A stretch of DNA of 27,053 nucleotides, from the NCBI GenBank assembly GCA_023431345.1, contig JAEYWK010000154.1:1-27053 (forward strand), read 5' to 3'. Both the position numbers and the translations under genes were made by a program. Below are positions 1 to 7,335 of this stretch, one piece after another; position 1 is the stretch's first letter; each line of letters opens with the position of its first letter. Source of the DNA: Pseudomonadota bacterium. Its GTDB lineage: Bacteria > Myxococcota_A > Polyangia > Polyangiales > Polyangiaceae. Under the pieces are notes generated by a model. That model searched no databases. It saw nothing but the letters and a program-made list of their open reading frames with translations, and was not told where the DNA came from.

Positions 1-160
1 CTTTCTCAGCGCACCTCGCTACCAAGCAGCTCAAGCTCGCAGCTCAGCCCGTCCCCGCTCGCACCCACGACGCGAAACCTCAGCAGCTACGCGAAGCTGC
101 CTGATGCAACCTGGGATCTGCACCCAACTCAGTTGCACCTGCAACCGAATTCACGAGCAC
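1..160. other. Left edge, no gene seen
   Basis: I see no coding stretch, RNA gene or repeat that I can support here. The frame of the recombinase remnant that follows is open back to base 2, but the translated residues before about base 161 do not look like recombinase sequence. This suggests that the remnant was cut by an earlier deletion or rearrangement. Confidence 0.4.
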
Positions 161-505
161 TTGTCCGCATTGAAGGATCAAGTCATCCGCCGCGAGTACC
201 CGGAGCGGCGCATCGTCGACGCTGAGGTGTAGGAGCAAGCCCGAATCCGATCAACCGCCGTGCGTGCCTGTTACACCAGCAAGCGGACCGCTGGCGGCGC
301 GCCTGGTCGGGTGACGAACTACCCGCTCCGCGGCTTGCTAGTCTGCGGCTGCTGCGGGGCACCAATGGTCATCACGACGGGCTCTTCGGCGGCCTATTAC
401 AAGCGCGGCGACTACAAGAAGCGGCGCACCTGCTCCAACTCGCAGGGAATCAAGGAGGAGCTCGTTTGAAAGCGCATTCTCTCTGCCCTCCGGCGAGGCA
501 GTGGC
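161..505 (+). pseudogene. Serine recombinase C-terminal remnant with two in-frame stops
   Basis: Read in one frame, this stretch gives the C-terminal part of a large serine recombinase (resolvase/invertase family). An RIVDAEV segment is followed by a stop where family members usually have Trp, then PLRGLLVCGCCGAPMVI, a Tyr-Tyr pair, YKKRRTCSNS, and KRILSALR after a second stop. The CxxC and the later Cys belong to the recombinase zinc ribbon. The first stop is TAG at 230-232 (one base from TGG) and the second is TGA at 467-469 (one base from CGA). The catalytic N-terminal domain with its serine is absent from the window. The product cannot be functional, and the remnant marks an old integrated element beside the toxin-antitoxin pair. 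The family call is confident; the exact ends are not. Confidence 0.75.
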
Positions 506-533
506 TGCTGTCCGCCGATGCGCGTCGTCGGGG

Positions 534-569
534 TTGAAACCATACTACTGTGGTAGTATGGTTCGAATA
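534..569 (+). promoter_or_regulatory. Palindromic operator and candidate promoter of the toxin-antitoxin operon
   Basis: A perfect inverted repeat, AACCATACTAC at 538-548 and its complement at 553-563, surrounds a TGTG centre and ends 5 nt before the antitoxin ATG at 569. TTGAAA (534-539) and TATGGT (558-563) lie 18 nt apart and could be the -35 and -10 boxes, so the palindrome would cover most of the spacer and the -10 box. There is no Shine-Dalgarno sequence before the ATG, so a leaderless mRNA is plausible. Ribbon-helix-helix antitoxins commonly bind such operators to repress their own operon. The symmetry is seen directly; promoter and repressor assignments are inference. Confidence 0.6.
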
Positions 570-835
570 TGCCGAGAGGGAATCCCGCCGTAAAGCTCGC
601 TGTCACCGTGGATGCTGATGTCCACTCGAAGGTGCTCGATGCGGCCGAAGCCGAGGGGAAAAGCGTTTCCGCATGGATCACGGATGCGGCTCGACGCGCG
701 CTCCTGATCCGAGACGGGCTGGCCGCGGTCGCAGAGTGGGAGGCTGAGCACGGTGCGTTGACGTCCGCGGAGCTCCGAGCGGCTCGCGCACGACTCGAAT
801 CAAAGGCCGTTCGGCGGAAGCGCTCTCCTCGATGA
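569..835 (+). CDS. Ribbon-helix-helix type antitoxin (VapB/CopG-like)
   Basis: This 88-residue protein is the likely antitoxin of a type II toxin-antitoxin pair. Residues 9-16 (KLAVTVDA) would form the DNA-binding strand, followed by two helices, the second around SVSAWITDAARRAL, as in ribbon-helix-helix proteins. The C-terminal half is charged and helical and probably wraps the toxin. The gene ends inside the start of the PIN toxin with an ATGA overlap (832-835), the usual sign of translational coupling. It likely represses its own promoter through the palindrome at 538-563. The exact subfamily (VapB, CopG or other) cannot be settled by eye. Confidence 0.75.
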   Translation: MPRGNPAVKLAVTVDADVHSKVLDAAEAEGKSVSAWITDAARRALLIRDGLAAVAEWEAEHGALTSAELRAARARLESKAVRRKRSPR

Positions 836-1212
836 AGTCCGTTGTTTATGACACGGGCGTCCTGATCGCGGCGGGCCGTTCCAAACGCCACGTTTGGGCC
901 GAACATCGGATTCGGCTCGAAGCCGGCATGGTTCCGCTGGTCCCGGCGCCCGTGGTCGCCCAGGCGAGTCGCTCTCCGAAACAAGCACAAATGAGGCGCC
1001 TGCTGCGCGGCTGCGAAGTCATCGGGTTCGACGAAGCGGCGGCCCACACGGCAGGTGCCCTACTCGGCAAGACCCGCACACGAGACGTCGTCGACGCATC
1101 AGTCGCCGAGCTGTCCATCCGGAAGCAAGCCGACGTCGTCAGCGACGACGCCGACGACATTCGAACACTCTTGGCGGCGGCCCACGCGAAGACATCGATC
1201 TTGGACCTTTGA
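832..1212 (+). CDS. PIN-domain toxin ribonuclease (VapC-like)
   Basis: This 126-residue protein has the layout of a PIN-domain endoribonuclease. YDTGVLIAA at the N-terminus supplies the first metal-binding Asp (residue 6). A central VPAPVVAQASRSPKQ segment stands where many VapC proteins have Glu; here it is Gln, as I recall for a set of actinobacterial relatives, but this should be checked. RDVVDASVAEL gives the next Asp residues and VSDDADDIRTL the last acidic cluster. VapC toxins cut RNA, often tRNA, and are neutralised by the protein of the upstream gene. Start and stop are fixed by the 4-bp overlap with the antitoxin. Length and motif order fit an intact toxin. Confidence 0.82.
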   Translation: MKSVVYDTGVLIAAGRSKRHVWAEHRIRLEAGMVPLVPAPVVAQASRSPKQAQMRRLLRGCEVIGFDEAAAHTAGALLGKTRTRDVVDASVAELSIRKQADVVSDDADDIRTLLAAAHAKTSILDL

Positions 1213-1359
1213 AAGAGGGCCCTTCAGCGGATCGGTGCCGTGGCATTGCTCCGAGGTGAGAGCGAGGGGACACAGGACCTCACGCAACGAGTGGGCCCTC
1301 AAATCTCAATGATATCGAGGTATACAGCCCGCGTTACGCCCCCGCGCAACCCCGAAAGG

Positions 1360-1390
1360 CCCTGTGAAAAACAGGGATTTTCAGTTTTGT
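1360..1390 (+). terminator. Candidate intrinsic terminator
   Basis: CCCTGT (1360-1365) and ACAGGG (1371-1376) form a perfect 6-bp stem around a GAAAA loop, followed by ATTTTCAGTTTT. The T-rich side lies on the plus strand, so it could end transcription coming from the toxin-antitoxin operon about 150 nt upstream. The stem is short and the T tract is interrupted, so the call is moderate. Confidence 0.45.
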
Positions 1391-1459
1391 CGACCGCGCT
1401 TTGAATCGCGACCTCGGGCGCCCGGCTTTGCTCGCAGCAGCCATGGCGGGCTTGCTGAC

Positions 1460-1762
1460 TTGGCGGCCGCACCGGCGAGCGCAGCACCGATTCCCGAAGC
1501 GCGGTTCGATGATCTCGATCTCGATCTCGAGGAGGACCGCGTTGAATGGCGTCGGCGGCTTGCGGAGCTTGCTGCAGCGCGGCTCTCGAGCGCGCGGGCA
1601 CGGTTCGAGCGGTTAGGCATTGTCGACGCCGAGGGCAAGCTCGTGGCGCGGGAAGTAGACGGAGCGTGTGTTGTCCGCGGTTGCTCGCCGAGTACGCTCC
1701 GTCCACGCAGGCCGCTGGCTCGGCTACCGCGGCTGCGCGTTCGGGCCCGGCATGTTCGTTAG
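1460..1762 (+). pseudogene. Unrecognised ORF fragment, probably a gene remnant
   Basis: The frame contains a protein-like stretch: an acidic segment FDDLDLDLEEDRVEWRRRL, a helical Ala/Arg segment, then ARFERLGIVDAEGKLVARE. After that, from about base 1665, the translation becomes basic and uninformative, as if the true 3' end had been lost. A GTG further upstream (1364) lies inside the terminator hairpin, so a later start such as TTG 1460 is more likely, if the frame is translated at all. The tail overlaps the 3' end of the opposite-strand GLUG gene. I do not recognise a family; an antitoxin remnant is possible but not supported by a clear motif. Confidence 0.3.
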
Positions 1763-2851
1763 CACGTGGTGCTGTGAGCTCGTGCCGGGGGTCCAGGGCG
1801 GCGAGGACCACGTAAGGTCACCGCAGCGAGTGGGGTTGAGAGGGTCAGCGCCGCAGAAGACACCGCCGGTGACGGTCGTTGGCGACTGCAGCTCGGTCGT
1901 CGTGTACCCCGTGCCATCCACGCTCGTGTCCCAGTTCGTGGAGCGGTCGAGCGACTTGTCCCAGTAGTTCATTCCGACCCGCACCGAACAAGGTCGGACA
2001 CGGCCGACGGGTCCTGCCCAGCCGCCGGTGCTCGGGCTCCGGTTAAGGTCCTTCACGTCGCCGCGATAGATCGTCTTGAACAGCTGATAGCTCGAATCGA
2101 GGGCACTGCACCATAGGCTGCCGGCGATGCCGCCAACGCTCTCTCTCCCCGTCACGTCGCCCACGGCATACACATCGTGGATGATGCCAGCGTCGGCGCT
2201 GCCGACAATTCCACCGGCGACGACGAACGGGTTCGTCGTGACCGGATTGACGGTCACCTGCGCGTAGCTCTCCATGATTGTCGCCTGCGCCTCGCCTTCG
2301 TCGGCGATGCCCACGAGCCCGCCGCTGTAGAGGATGTTGCCGTCGATCGTCCCTTTCGCGTAGGAGGTTCTGATGATGCCGCCGGTCATCGAGCCGACGA
2401 GGCCGCCGACCGCGGTGGCAGAGACATCGATGTCCGCCTCCACGGCGACACGCCGAATGGTGGTGTTGGTCGCGACACCGGCGAGGCCTCCGACCATGAG
2501 CGACGTTCCGGTGAGCCTCAGGTTGGTGAACGCGATCCTTTGTACGGAGGCGTTGGTGAGACGTGAGAAGAAGCTCCCGTTGTTGATGGTGACGTTCGAG
2601 ATGGTGAAGCCGTTGCCATCGAGCGATCCGCTGAAGGTCTTCGGCGTCCAGGTTCGCCCCGCGGCGTCGATGTCCGCCGTGAGGACATACGTTCCCGACG
2701 ACGCCATGCCGACGAGGCTGCTCCAGCTCGAGATGCTGAGCGCCTCCCGCACCTTCCCGACCGCTTCGTCAGGCTCTGCTGCGCCGCAGCCCAGGCCTCC
2801 CAGGTTCAACGCCGCGAACGCGATGCAGAGTCCACTCGTGAGCGATTTCAT
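1724..2851 (-). CDS. GLUG-repeat beta-helix lipoprotein
   Basis: This 375-residue protein begins with a signal peptide and a lipobox-like LGGLGC (Cys22); the lipobox is not a perfect match. The body has repeats of the GLUG type seen in filamentous haemagglutinin-like and surface adhesins: GGLAG, GGLVG, GGLVG, GGIVG and GGIAG, each followed by segments such as IIRTSYAKGTIDG. Such repeats stack into a right-handed parallel beta-helix. The C-terminal WTPGTSSQHHVLTNMPG matches the usual end of these proteins, so the gene looks complete. GGGGAAGG about 7 nt upstream serves as ribosome binding site. It probably sits on the outer membrane or cell surface; a role in adhesion is inference. Confidence 0.8.
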   Translation of the reverse strand: MKSLTSGLCIAFAALNLGGLGCGAAEPDEAVGKVREALSISSWSSLVGMASSGTYVLTADIDAAGRTWTPKTFSGSLDGNGFTISNVTINNGSFFSRLTNASVQRIAFTNLRLTGTSLMVGGLAGVATNTTIRRVAVEADIDVSATAVGGLVGSMTGGIIRTSYAKGTIDGNILYSGGLVGIADEGEAQATIMESYAQVTVNPVTTNPFVVAGGIVGSADAGIIHDVYAVGDVTGRESVGGIAGSLWCSALDSSYQLFKTIYRGDVKDLNRSPSTGGWAGPVGRVRPCSVRVGMNYWDKSLDRSTNWDTSVDGTGYTTTELQSPTTVTGGVFCGADPLNPTRCGDLTWSSPPWTPGTSSQHHVLTNMPGPNAQPR

Positions 2852-3075
2852 TCGTTTGCCTTCCCCGGCGCCCCACCACGAGGCTTAGCCAGAACACTCG
2901 GTACCACGAATGCGAGATCTTCTGCAACGAGCACGCTCACGTTCGGACGACGCGCGAGTGCATTTTCACGTCTCAACGCCTCGGCGTGGTTCCGCAGATG
3001 CTCCAGGCGTTGTCGTCGCTGTCGCGCCTCGGCGACGTGGACAGCGTGACCGCGGAGCCCGTGCGCGCACCACAC
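2848..3075 (-). CDS. Small hypothetical protein, weakly supported
   Basis: This 75-residue frame ends with a 4-bp ATGA overlap onto the start of the GLUG lipoprotein, which could reflect translational coupling or chance. The last 35 residues (NVSVLVAEDLAFVVPSVLA and a Gly/Pro-rich end) read more like protein than the first 40, which are rich in Arg and His. No domain is recognised. Without it, the 297 bases between the GLUG gene and the SMR gene hold nothing else I can support. Confidence 0.25.
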   Translation of the reverse strand: MWCAHGLRGHAVHVAEARQRRQRLEHLRNHAEALRRENALARRPNVSVLVAEDLAFVVPSVLAKPRGGAPGKANE

Positions 3076-3148
3076 GCGACCGTGCGCGCACGGGTCGGCG
3101 CCCCCCTCGCGCCGTCTGCGTCTGCGCGTCGCCCCAACGCGATCGGCC

Positions 3149-3469
3149 CTAGGCGCCTGAGGTCATTTTCAGCCCGACGATCGCCACCAGCAAGAGCGCT
3201 ACGAAGAGGGCGCGCAGGGGTGACGTGGGCTCGTTGAAGAGCAGCGCGCCGCCGATAGTCGCGCCGATCACGCCGATGCCGACCCAGACCGCGTAGGCGG
3301 TGCCGATGGGCAGCGTGCGGGAAGCACGGGCGAGCAAGACCATACTCGCGACGATGGCAGCGCCGGTGATGACGCTGGGGACGGGGCGTGTGAAGCCTTG
3401 TGTGTACTTGAGCCCGAGCGCCCACACGACTTCGAGAAAGCCAGCGATAAACAGAATGAACCAGGCCAT
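3149..3469 (-). CDS. sugE: SMR-family exporter, SugE/Gdx type (guanidinium exporter)
   Basis: This 106-residue protein has four hydrophobic helices and the small multidrug resistance pattern: the essential Glu13 in FIAGFLEVVWALGLKYT, then GTAYAVWVGIGVIGA in the middle and a hydrophobic last helix ending GLKMTSG. The WALGLKYT sequence places it with SugE/Gdx proteins, which export guanidinium in exchange for protons, rather than with EmrE-type multidrug pumps. ATG 3469 was chosen because the protein begins MAWFILF as in the family and GGAGGAAA lies just upstream; the frame is open further upstream, but that part is the riboswitch. The candidate guanidine-III riboswitch directly upstream independently supports guanidinium as substrate. 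Confidence 0.9.
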   Translation of the reverse strand: MAWFILFIAGFLEVVWALGLKYTQGFTRPVPSVITGAAIVASMVLLARASRTLPIGTAYAVWVGIGVIGATIGGALLFNEPTSPLRALFVALLLVAIVGLKMTSGA

Positions 3470-3484
3470 GTGGATTTCCTCCAC
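3470..3484 (-). promoter_or_regulatory. Hairpin holding the sugE Shine-Dalgarno sequence
   Basis: On the minus strand GTGGA-GGAAA-TCCAC forms a 5-bp stem with the GGAGGAAA ribosome binding site in its 5' arm and loop, ending at the ATG. It touches the last base pair of the riboswitch stem (base 3484). The two structures could therefore compete, with ligand binding exposing the ribosome binding site. The symmetry is seen; the switching mechanism is inference. Confidence 0.45.
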
Positions 3485-3526
3485 GACCCGTCGTTCTTGC
3501 CTGGTACGGGTCGGCCTCGTCAGGGG
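3484..3526 (-). promoter_or_regulatory. Candidate guanidine-III (ykkC-III) riboswitch
   Basis: Read on the minus strand, CCTGACGAGG leads into a stem CGACCCGT (3513-3506) paired with ACGGGTCG (3491-3484), enclosing a 14-nt loop ACCAGGCAAGAACG. The 5' CCTG (3524-3521) can pair with CAGG in the loop (3503-3500), forming a pseudoknot. As I recall the Thermobifida fusca guanidine-III riboswitch, it has the same order: CCGG, ACGAGG, a 7-bp stem closing on GUAC...ACGG, and a loop CCGG pairing with the 5' CCGG. Both helices differ in sequence here but keep pairing, which is covariation. The element ends about 15 nt before sugE. The loop is about 2 nt shorter than in T. fusca, so a covariance-model search should confirm it. 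Confidence 0.75.
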
Positions 3527-3578
3527 TCGAAATGACCGATATATGCTATAGCCTGCTTGCGAGCATCGCGCCAACGCC

Positions 3579-4193
3579 TTGAGCTCACCGCCGCCCGGGG
3601 CCTGCGTCGGAGGGCGGTCGCGAAAGAGCATTCAACCCACGGCCGGCTCAGTCTATGGTGCGCTCGTGGCTCTGGGTGCGGCGGTGGTGGTGGTGCGGAC
3701 CGCCTTCGAGGACTTCACGGTTTTGGTCCGACGCGGCGGTGTGCGCCCTCAGGGCGAAGAGCTCGCGCTGGCGCGTTGGGCGGCGGTTCAGTTCCGCTTG
3801 GGGATCGACGGCGCCCAAACGCGCCCCACCGACGCAGCCGGAGTTGCGCTGCTCGAAGGCGTGCAGTCATCGATCCTGACCCAGCAGGACGACAAGCTGG
3901 CACCCGTCACCGACGCGCAGGTCGTCGTGGGGCGTCGCGACTTGGTCGGCGACAGCGACTACCCGTACGACGACCTGCTGGCGACGTTCCAGCACGCCAG
4001 CGACGGCCACTACGTGAACGCCAGCGGCGACCCGGAGAACGAGCCGGGAGTGGGCGAATGGTTGATCGTGGTGCGCAAGTCGGGCTTCAGGAGATGGTCT
4101 TCGATCCCGCATTTGGGCATCGTGGAGGGCGACCCGGGCACTCCGTTGCCCGACAACGTGAGCGAGCGCGTCCCACCGAGGTTCTTTTGGTGA
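3579..4193 (+). CDS. Hypothetical membrane-anchored protein
   Basis: This frame of up to 204 residues starts at TTG 3579; later GTG starts are possible. A hydrophobic stretch at about residues 26-41 (YGALVALGAAVVVVRT) would anchor it in the membrane. The remainder is soluble and ends in a region of beta character: VTDAQVVVGRRDLVGD, then DGHYVNASGDPENEPG and VGEWLIVVRKSGF. That pattern resembles the small beta-sandwich of carboxypeptidase-regulatory or CNA-B-like domains, but the match is loose. The stop overlaps the next gene by 4 bp (GTGA, 4190-4193), the best evidence that it is real. Function unknown. The start lies divergent from the sugE riboswitch. Confidence 0.55.
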   Translation: MSSPPPGACVGGRSRKSIQPTAGSVYGALVALGAAVVVVRTAFEDFTVLVRRGGVRPQGEELALARWAAVQFRLGIDGAQTRPTDAAGVALLEGVQSSILTQQDDKLAPVTDAQVVVGRRDLVGDSDYPYDDLLATFQHASDGHYVNASGDPENEPGVGEWLIVVRKSGFRRWSSIPHLGIVEGDPGTPLPDNVSERVPPRFFW

Positions 4194-5026
4194 GCGCGAA
4201 GGCCTTCCCTGTCTTGGCGAGTTACCTGCTGTTCGCCGCGGGTTTTGGCTGCCGCGAGCGTCCGCGCGCGGGCGCGGGGCCGAGCGCCACCGGCACGGCG
4301 GCGTCTTTGCCGCCGGCGACCGCTCCGACCTCGACGGCGAGCGGCGCGATCAAGGCCGGAGCGGCGGCTCCGGTGGCGCCCTCCGCTAGCGCGAGCGGCA
4401 GCGCGGCCCCTGCCTTGTCAGCGTTCGCGCGTTACCCGCGACTCGCCGCGCGGCTGGTGCCCCCCTGTGATGACCCGCGGGTGGTGCTGGCGGTGCGCCA
4501 GCAGTTCGATCGCTCGGGGCGGCTCTGGGTACAGCAAGCGCTGCTGGCGAATCCCGAGCTCGTGCTGGTGAGCGAAAAGGCGACGCGCCCCGGCGAGCTC
4601 GACGTGTACGAGACCATCTACGGCCCGAAGAACTTCGCGCGCAGCTACCCCGGCGAGCCGCTGTTCAGCGAGGCGGTGATCGCGCGCTGCGCAGATGTGG
4701 AGACCTGTGAGGCAGCGGCGGCCATGTTTCATGCCGTCGCGCCGCAAGAGAAGGTGGAGTTGGTTTGCGGAGCGCCGAAGGCCATGACTGGAGGCTTCGG
4801 GCGCGTCGCCGAGCTCGCGCCGGCTCGCTTCAAGATTCCATCCGCCACTGACGCGCCGGCTCCCGCTTCGTGCGCCCGCTTACACGCCTGCGCGACGCGC
4901 CAAGGCGCGGCAGTGCCGGCGGCCGCTGGCGATTGCCGCAAGCGCGTCACGCCTGCGCTCGCAGCCTGCGCGGCAGCCGAGACGTGTCGTGAAGTCGTGA
5001 CGTGTTGGGCGGGAGGAGCGAAGTAG
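4190..5026 (+). CDS. Hypothetical secreted protein, probable lipoprotein
   Basis: This 278-residue protein starts at GTG 4190, overlapping the stop of the previous gene by 4 bp. It begins with a hydrophobic leader, AFPVLASYLLFAAGFGC; the Cys is in lipoprotein position although the preceding GFG is a poor lipobox. An Ala/Pro/Ser/Thr-rich linker of about 60 residues follows, then a folded domain with paired cysteines: VPPCDDPRVV, ARCADVETCEAA and LVCGAP, and a Cys-rich end with CARLHACA, CRKRV and CAAAETCREVVTC. This linker-plus-disulfide plan is common among myxobacterial envelope lipoproteins. No family is recognised. Confidence 0.7.
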   Translation: MSAKAFPVLASYLLFAAGFGCRERPRAGAGPSATGTAASLPPATAPTSTASGAIKAGAAAPVAPSASASGSAAPALSAFARYPRLAARLVPPCDDPRVVLAVRQQFDRSGRLWVQQALLANPELVLVSEKATRPGELDVYETIYGPKNFARSYPGEPLFSEAVIARCADVETCEAAAAMFHAVAPQEKVELVCGAPKAMTGGFGRVAELAPARFKIPSATDAPAPASCARLHACATRQGAAVPAAAGDCRKRVTPALAACAAAETCREVVTCWAGGAK

Positions 5027-5157
5027 CCATGCCCAAGGGGATTCGAGTTCGGCTTTCGCCCACGCCCGCGCCGCAAAGCGTAGAAGGCGCCCGAGATCGC
5101 GCGCAGCCGGTGACCGGTGTCGAAGTGACGCTGGAGACGCGCGGCAAGGCTTCTCGC

Positions 5158-6282
5158 ATGAAGCGTGATCTCTCCCTGCTCTGGTTGGTCCTCTCGGTGC
5201 TCGCCTGCCAGCGTGCCGAGCCGGTCCGTGCCGCCGCCCCAGCCCCGATCGCCAAGCCGCCCTTACCGGTGTCGGCGTCGCCGGAGGTCGTGAACGCCAG
5301 CGCTGTTGGCGCGGCGACGAGTGGGGAGAGCCCCGACGGCGGGCCGCTGGTGATTCGACGCTTTTTGGGGCCCGGCTGCGGGCTCGACGACGCCGGGAAG
5401 GCTCAATGCTGGGTCTCTCCAACGGCCACGATCACGGACCGTGACGCCGACGTACTGCCCCAACCGGCGCCGGAGCTCGACGACGCGCTGGCTTTCGTGA
5501 AGTCTGCCTATTTCAGCTACGTGCTCCGTCAGGACGGGCAAGTCTATGTCTGGGGGCGCGAGCCGCATTCGTACTTAGGCGACATCAGCCGACCCATCGC
5601 CATGCCGGGATTGAGCGGTGTGGAGCAAATCATGGCCGACGGGCGGATGGTGTACGCGCTCCAGCGGGAGGGTACCATGCTCGGTTGGAGCGACAGCTTC
5701 ATGTCGGATGAACCCGGCGAGCCCGGAGTCGTGGACAGTGATCGTCCCGTGCGCGTTGCGAGCGGGGTGAGCGCACTCGCCAAGGGTCATTACATTGCGC
5801 GAGACGGCACCGTGTATGCGGGCACATTTCCTCCGGTTACGCGCGTCGATGCCCTGAAGAGCTCGCGCAGCGTGAGCTACTGCGTCCGGTACGCTTGCAG
5901 CCTGCAGGGAGGAAGCTCGGCGCCCTGCTGGAAGGCCCATCCGCCCCAAGCTTTCCGGCTCGAAGCACCCGCGCAGCTGGTTTCACTGGGCTGCGCGGGC
6001 GCGGGCAACCTGTACGCGTTGCTTGCAGACGGCAGCGTTATGGTTGACCAGGAAGCCTACCCGCCCCCACGGCTTCAGCACATCCCCACGCTGGAGCAAG
6101 TGGCCGAGCTCGGGCTGTGTAGGGGCGAGCTCGCTTGCCCACACTGCGTCAAGCTGAAGAACGGCACCGTGAGTTGCTGGGGTGAAGGCAGCGAGCGGCG
6201 GCTCGGCTCCGGCCAATGGCCGATGACGGCGCGCTTCGTACAGCTCGAGAAGGGGCGGGACGTCACGACGCCCCGCAGGTAG
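5158..6282 (+). CDS. RCC1-repeat-like lipoprotein
   Basis: The chosen start, ATG 5158, gives MKRDLSLLWLVLSVLAC, a lipoprotein signal peptide with Cys17; the frame is open back to 5002, but the added residues are not signal-like. The 374-residue product has segments of the RCC1 (regulator of chromosome condensation) beta-propeller type: YVLRQDGQVYVWG near the start of the folded part, ALQREGTMLGWSD in the middle, and VKLKNGTVSCWGEG near the end. RCC1-like lipoproteins are frequent in myxobacteria; their function is mostly unknown, perhaps in surface binding. It stands 131 nt after the previous gene and 4 nt before the next, so it belongs to the same plus-strand group of envelope genes. Confidence 0.72.
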   Translation: MKRDLSLLWLVLSVLACQRAEPVRAAAPAPIAKPPLPVSASPEVVNASAVGAATSGESPDGGPLVIRRFLGPGCGLDDAGKAQCWVSPTATITDRDADVLPQPAPELDDALAFVKSAYFSYVLRQDGQVYVWGREPHSYLGDISRPIAMPGLSGVEQIMADGRMVYALQREGTMLGWSDSFMSDEPGEPGVVDSDRPVRVASGVSALAKGHYIARDGTVYAGTFPPVTRVDALKSSRSVSYCVRYACSLQGGSSAPCWKAHPPQAFRLEAPAQLVSLGCAGAGNLYALLADGSVMVDQEAYPPPRLQHIPTLEQVAELGLCRGELACPHCVKLKNGTVSCWGEGSERRLGSGQWPMTARFVQLEKGRDVTTPRR

Positions 6283-6286
6283 CAGC

Positions 6287-7300
6287 ATGGCGTTGGCCGC
6301 CCGTAAAGGCGTCACCGCAGCCAGAGAGCGGATTTTGAAGCGAGCACTATTAGTCAGCGCGCTTTCGCTCGCGCTCGGTGCAGCGCTTTCATGTTCGCGA
6401 CCGCGAAGCTCGCCGGGGAACATGCAGGCTGCGAGCGTCGTCCCGAGCTCGAAGGTAAACGCGCAGGCGGCGCCCTCGAGCCCACCGGCGCCCTCGGCGC
6501 AGGCCGCAGCTCCATCCCCGCTCACGCGACTCGAAGTCGAACGTACACCGACCGGCGGCGAGCGCGTCTTTGCGCGTGGCGAAGGCGGTGAACGCAGCCT
6601 GCTCACCGAAGCGAAACCACCATTTCTTTGCCAGGTGGTGCTGCGCCCTCGCGCTTCGTCCGACGCGGGCACTCGCATGGCGGCAACGCTGATGTGCGGA
6701 CCCGACGTTCAGCGCCAGCTCGAACCGCCGTGGCGGTTACCACGCCCGCTGCCCCAGCTCGAGCTGCCGAGCGAGGCTTGCCCTGATGTCCCGGCTGCGG
6801 CTGGCGCGTTAGTCATCGAGTTCGTCAACGTCGAAGATAGCGTCGTGTTCAGAATCCCCGAGCTAGGCGTGTCGACCCGGGTCATTGGGCTCGACAGAGT
6901 CCACTGCGACACGATGGTGGTCCCGCAAGCGCGAGTCATGGAGCTCGACTGCTCGGGCAGCAGCTTCTTTCACGAGCAGGCGAAGGTCTCTATCAAAGGG
7001 CGACTGCTCACGTTCGAGAGCCAGCAAGAAAGCCAAGATGAAGGCATCGCCGTCGTCAACCGCTGGGTGGTCGAGCTGCCGTGTGATCGCAAGCCGGTAC
7101 TTCGAGGCGGCCGCTTCTTCGACGCAGCCTGGCCCGAGCTCAAGACCTGCCGGCGCGCCTGTGCCTCGCCGTTCAACAACTGTCGCGAGCGCTGCCGCGT
7201 CCGCCACATGAGCGCTCAGGGCGAGCTTTCGGAAGCGGGACACACCTGTGAAAGTGCCTGCACCGAGCAGCTGACACGCTGCCAAGCGCGTTGCCCTTAG
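6287..7300 (+). CDS. Cys-rich hypothetical lipoprotein
   Basis: This protein of up to 337 residues has a signal peptide, LLVSALSLALGAALSC, with the acceptor Cys at residue 36. TTG 6335, preceded by a GAGAGCGGA sequence, would give a signal peptide of more normal length and may be the true start. A low-complexity Ala/Pro/Ser linker follows to about residue 78, then a domain of mainly beta character. The end is Cys-rich: TCRRACASPFNNCRERC and CESACTEQLTRCQARC, probably disulfide-bonded in the periplasm or outside the cell. It lies 4 nt after the RCC1-like gene. No known family is recognised. Confidence 0.7.
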   Translation: MALAARKGVTAARERILKRALLVSALSLALGAALSCSRPRSSPGNMQAASVVPSSKVNAQAAPSSPPAPSAQAAAPSPLTRLEVERTPTGGERVFARGEGGERSLLTEAKPPFLCQVVLRPRASSDAGTRMAATLMCGPDVQRQLEPPWRLPRPLPQLELPSEACPDVPAAAGALVIEFVNVEDSVVFRIPELGVSTRVIGLDRVHCDTMVVPQARVMELDCSGSSFFHEQAKVSIKGRLLTFESQQESQDEGIAVVNRWVVELPCDRKPVLRGGRFFDAAWPELKTCRRACASPFNNCRERCRVRHMSAQGELSEAGHTCESACTEQLTRCQARCP

Positions 7301-7335
7301 GGCCCGCGAATGGCCAAGTCAGTCGCCCCTAGTCG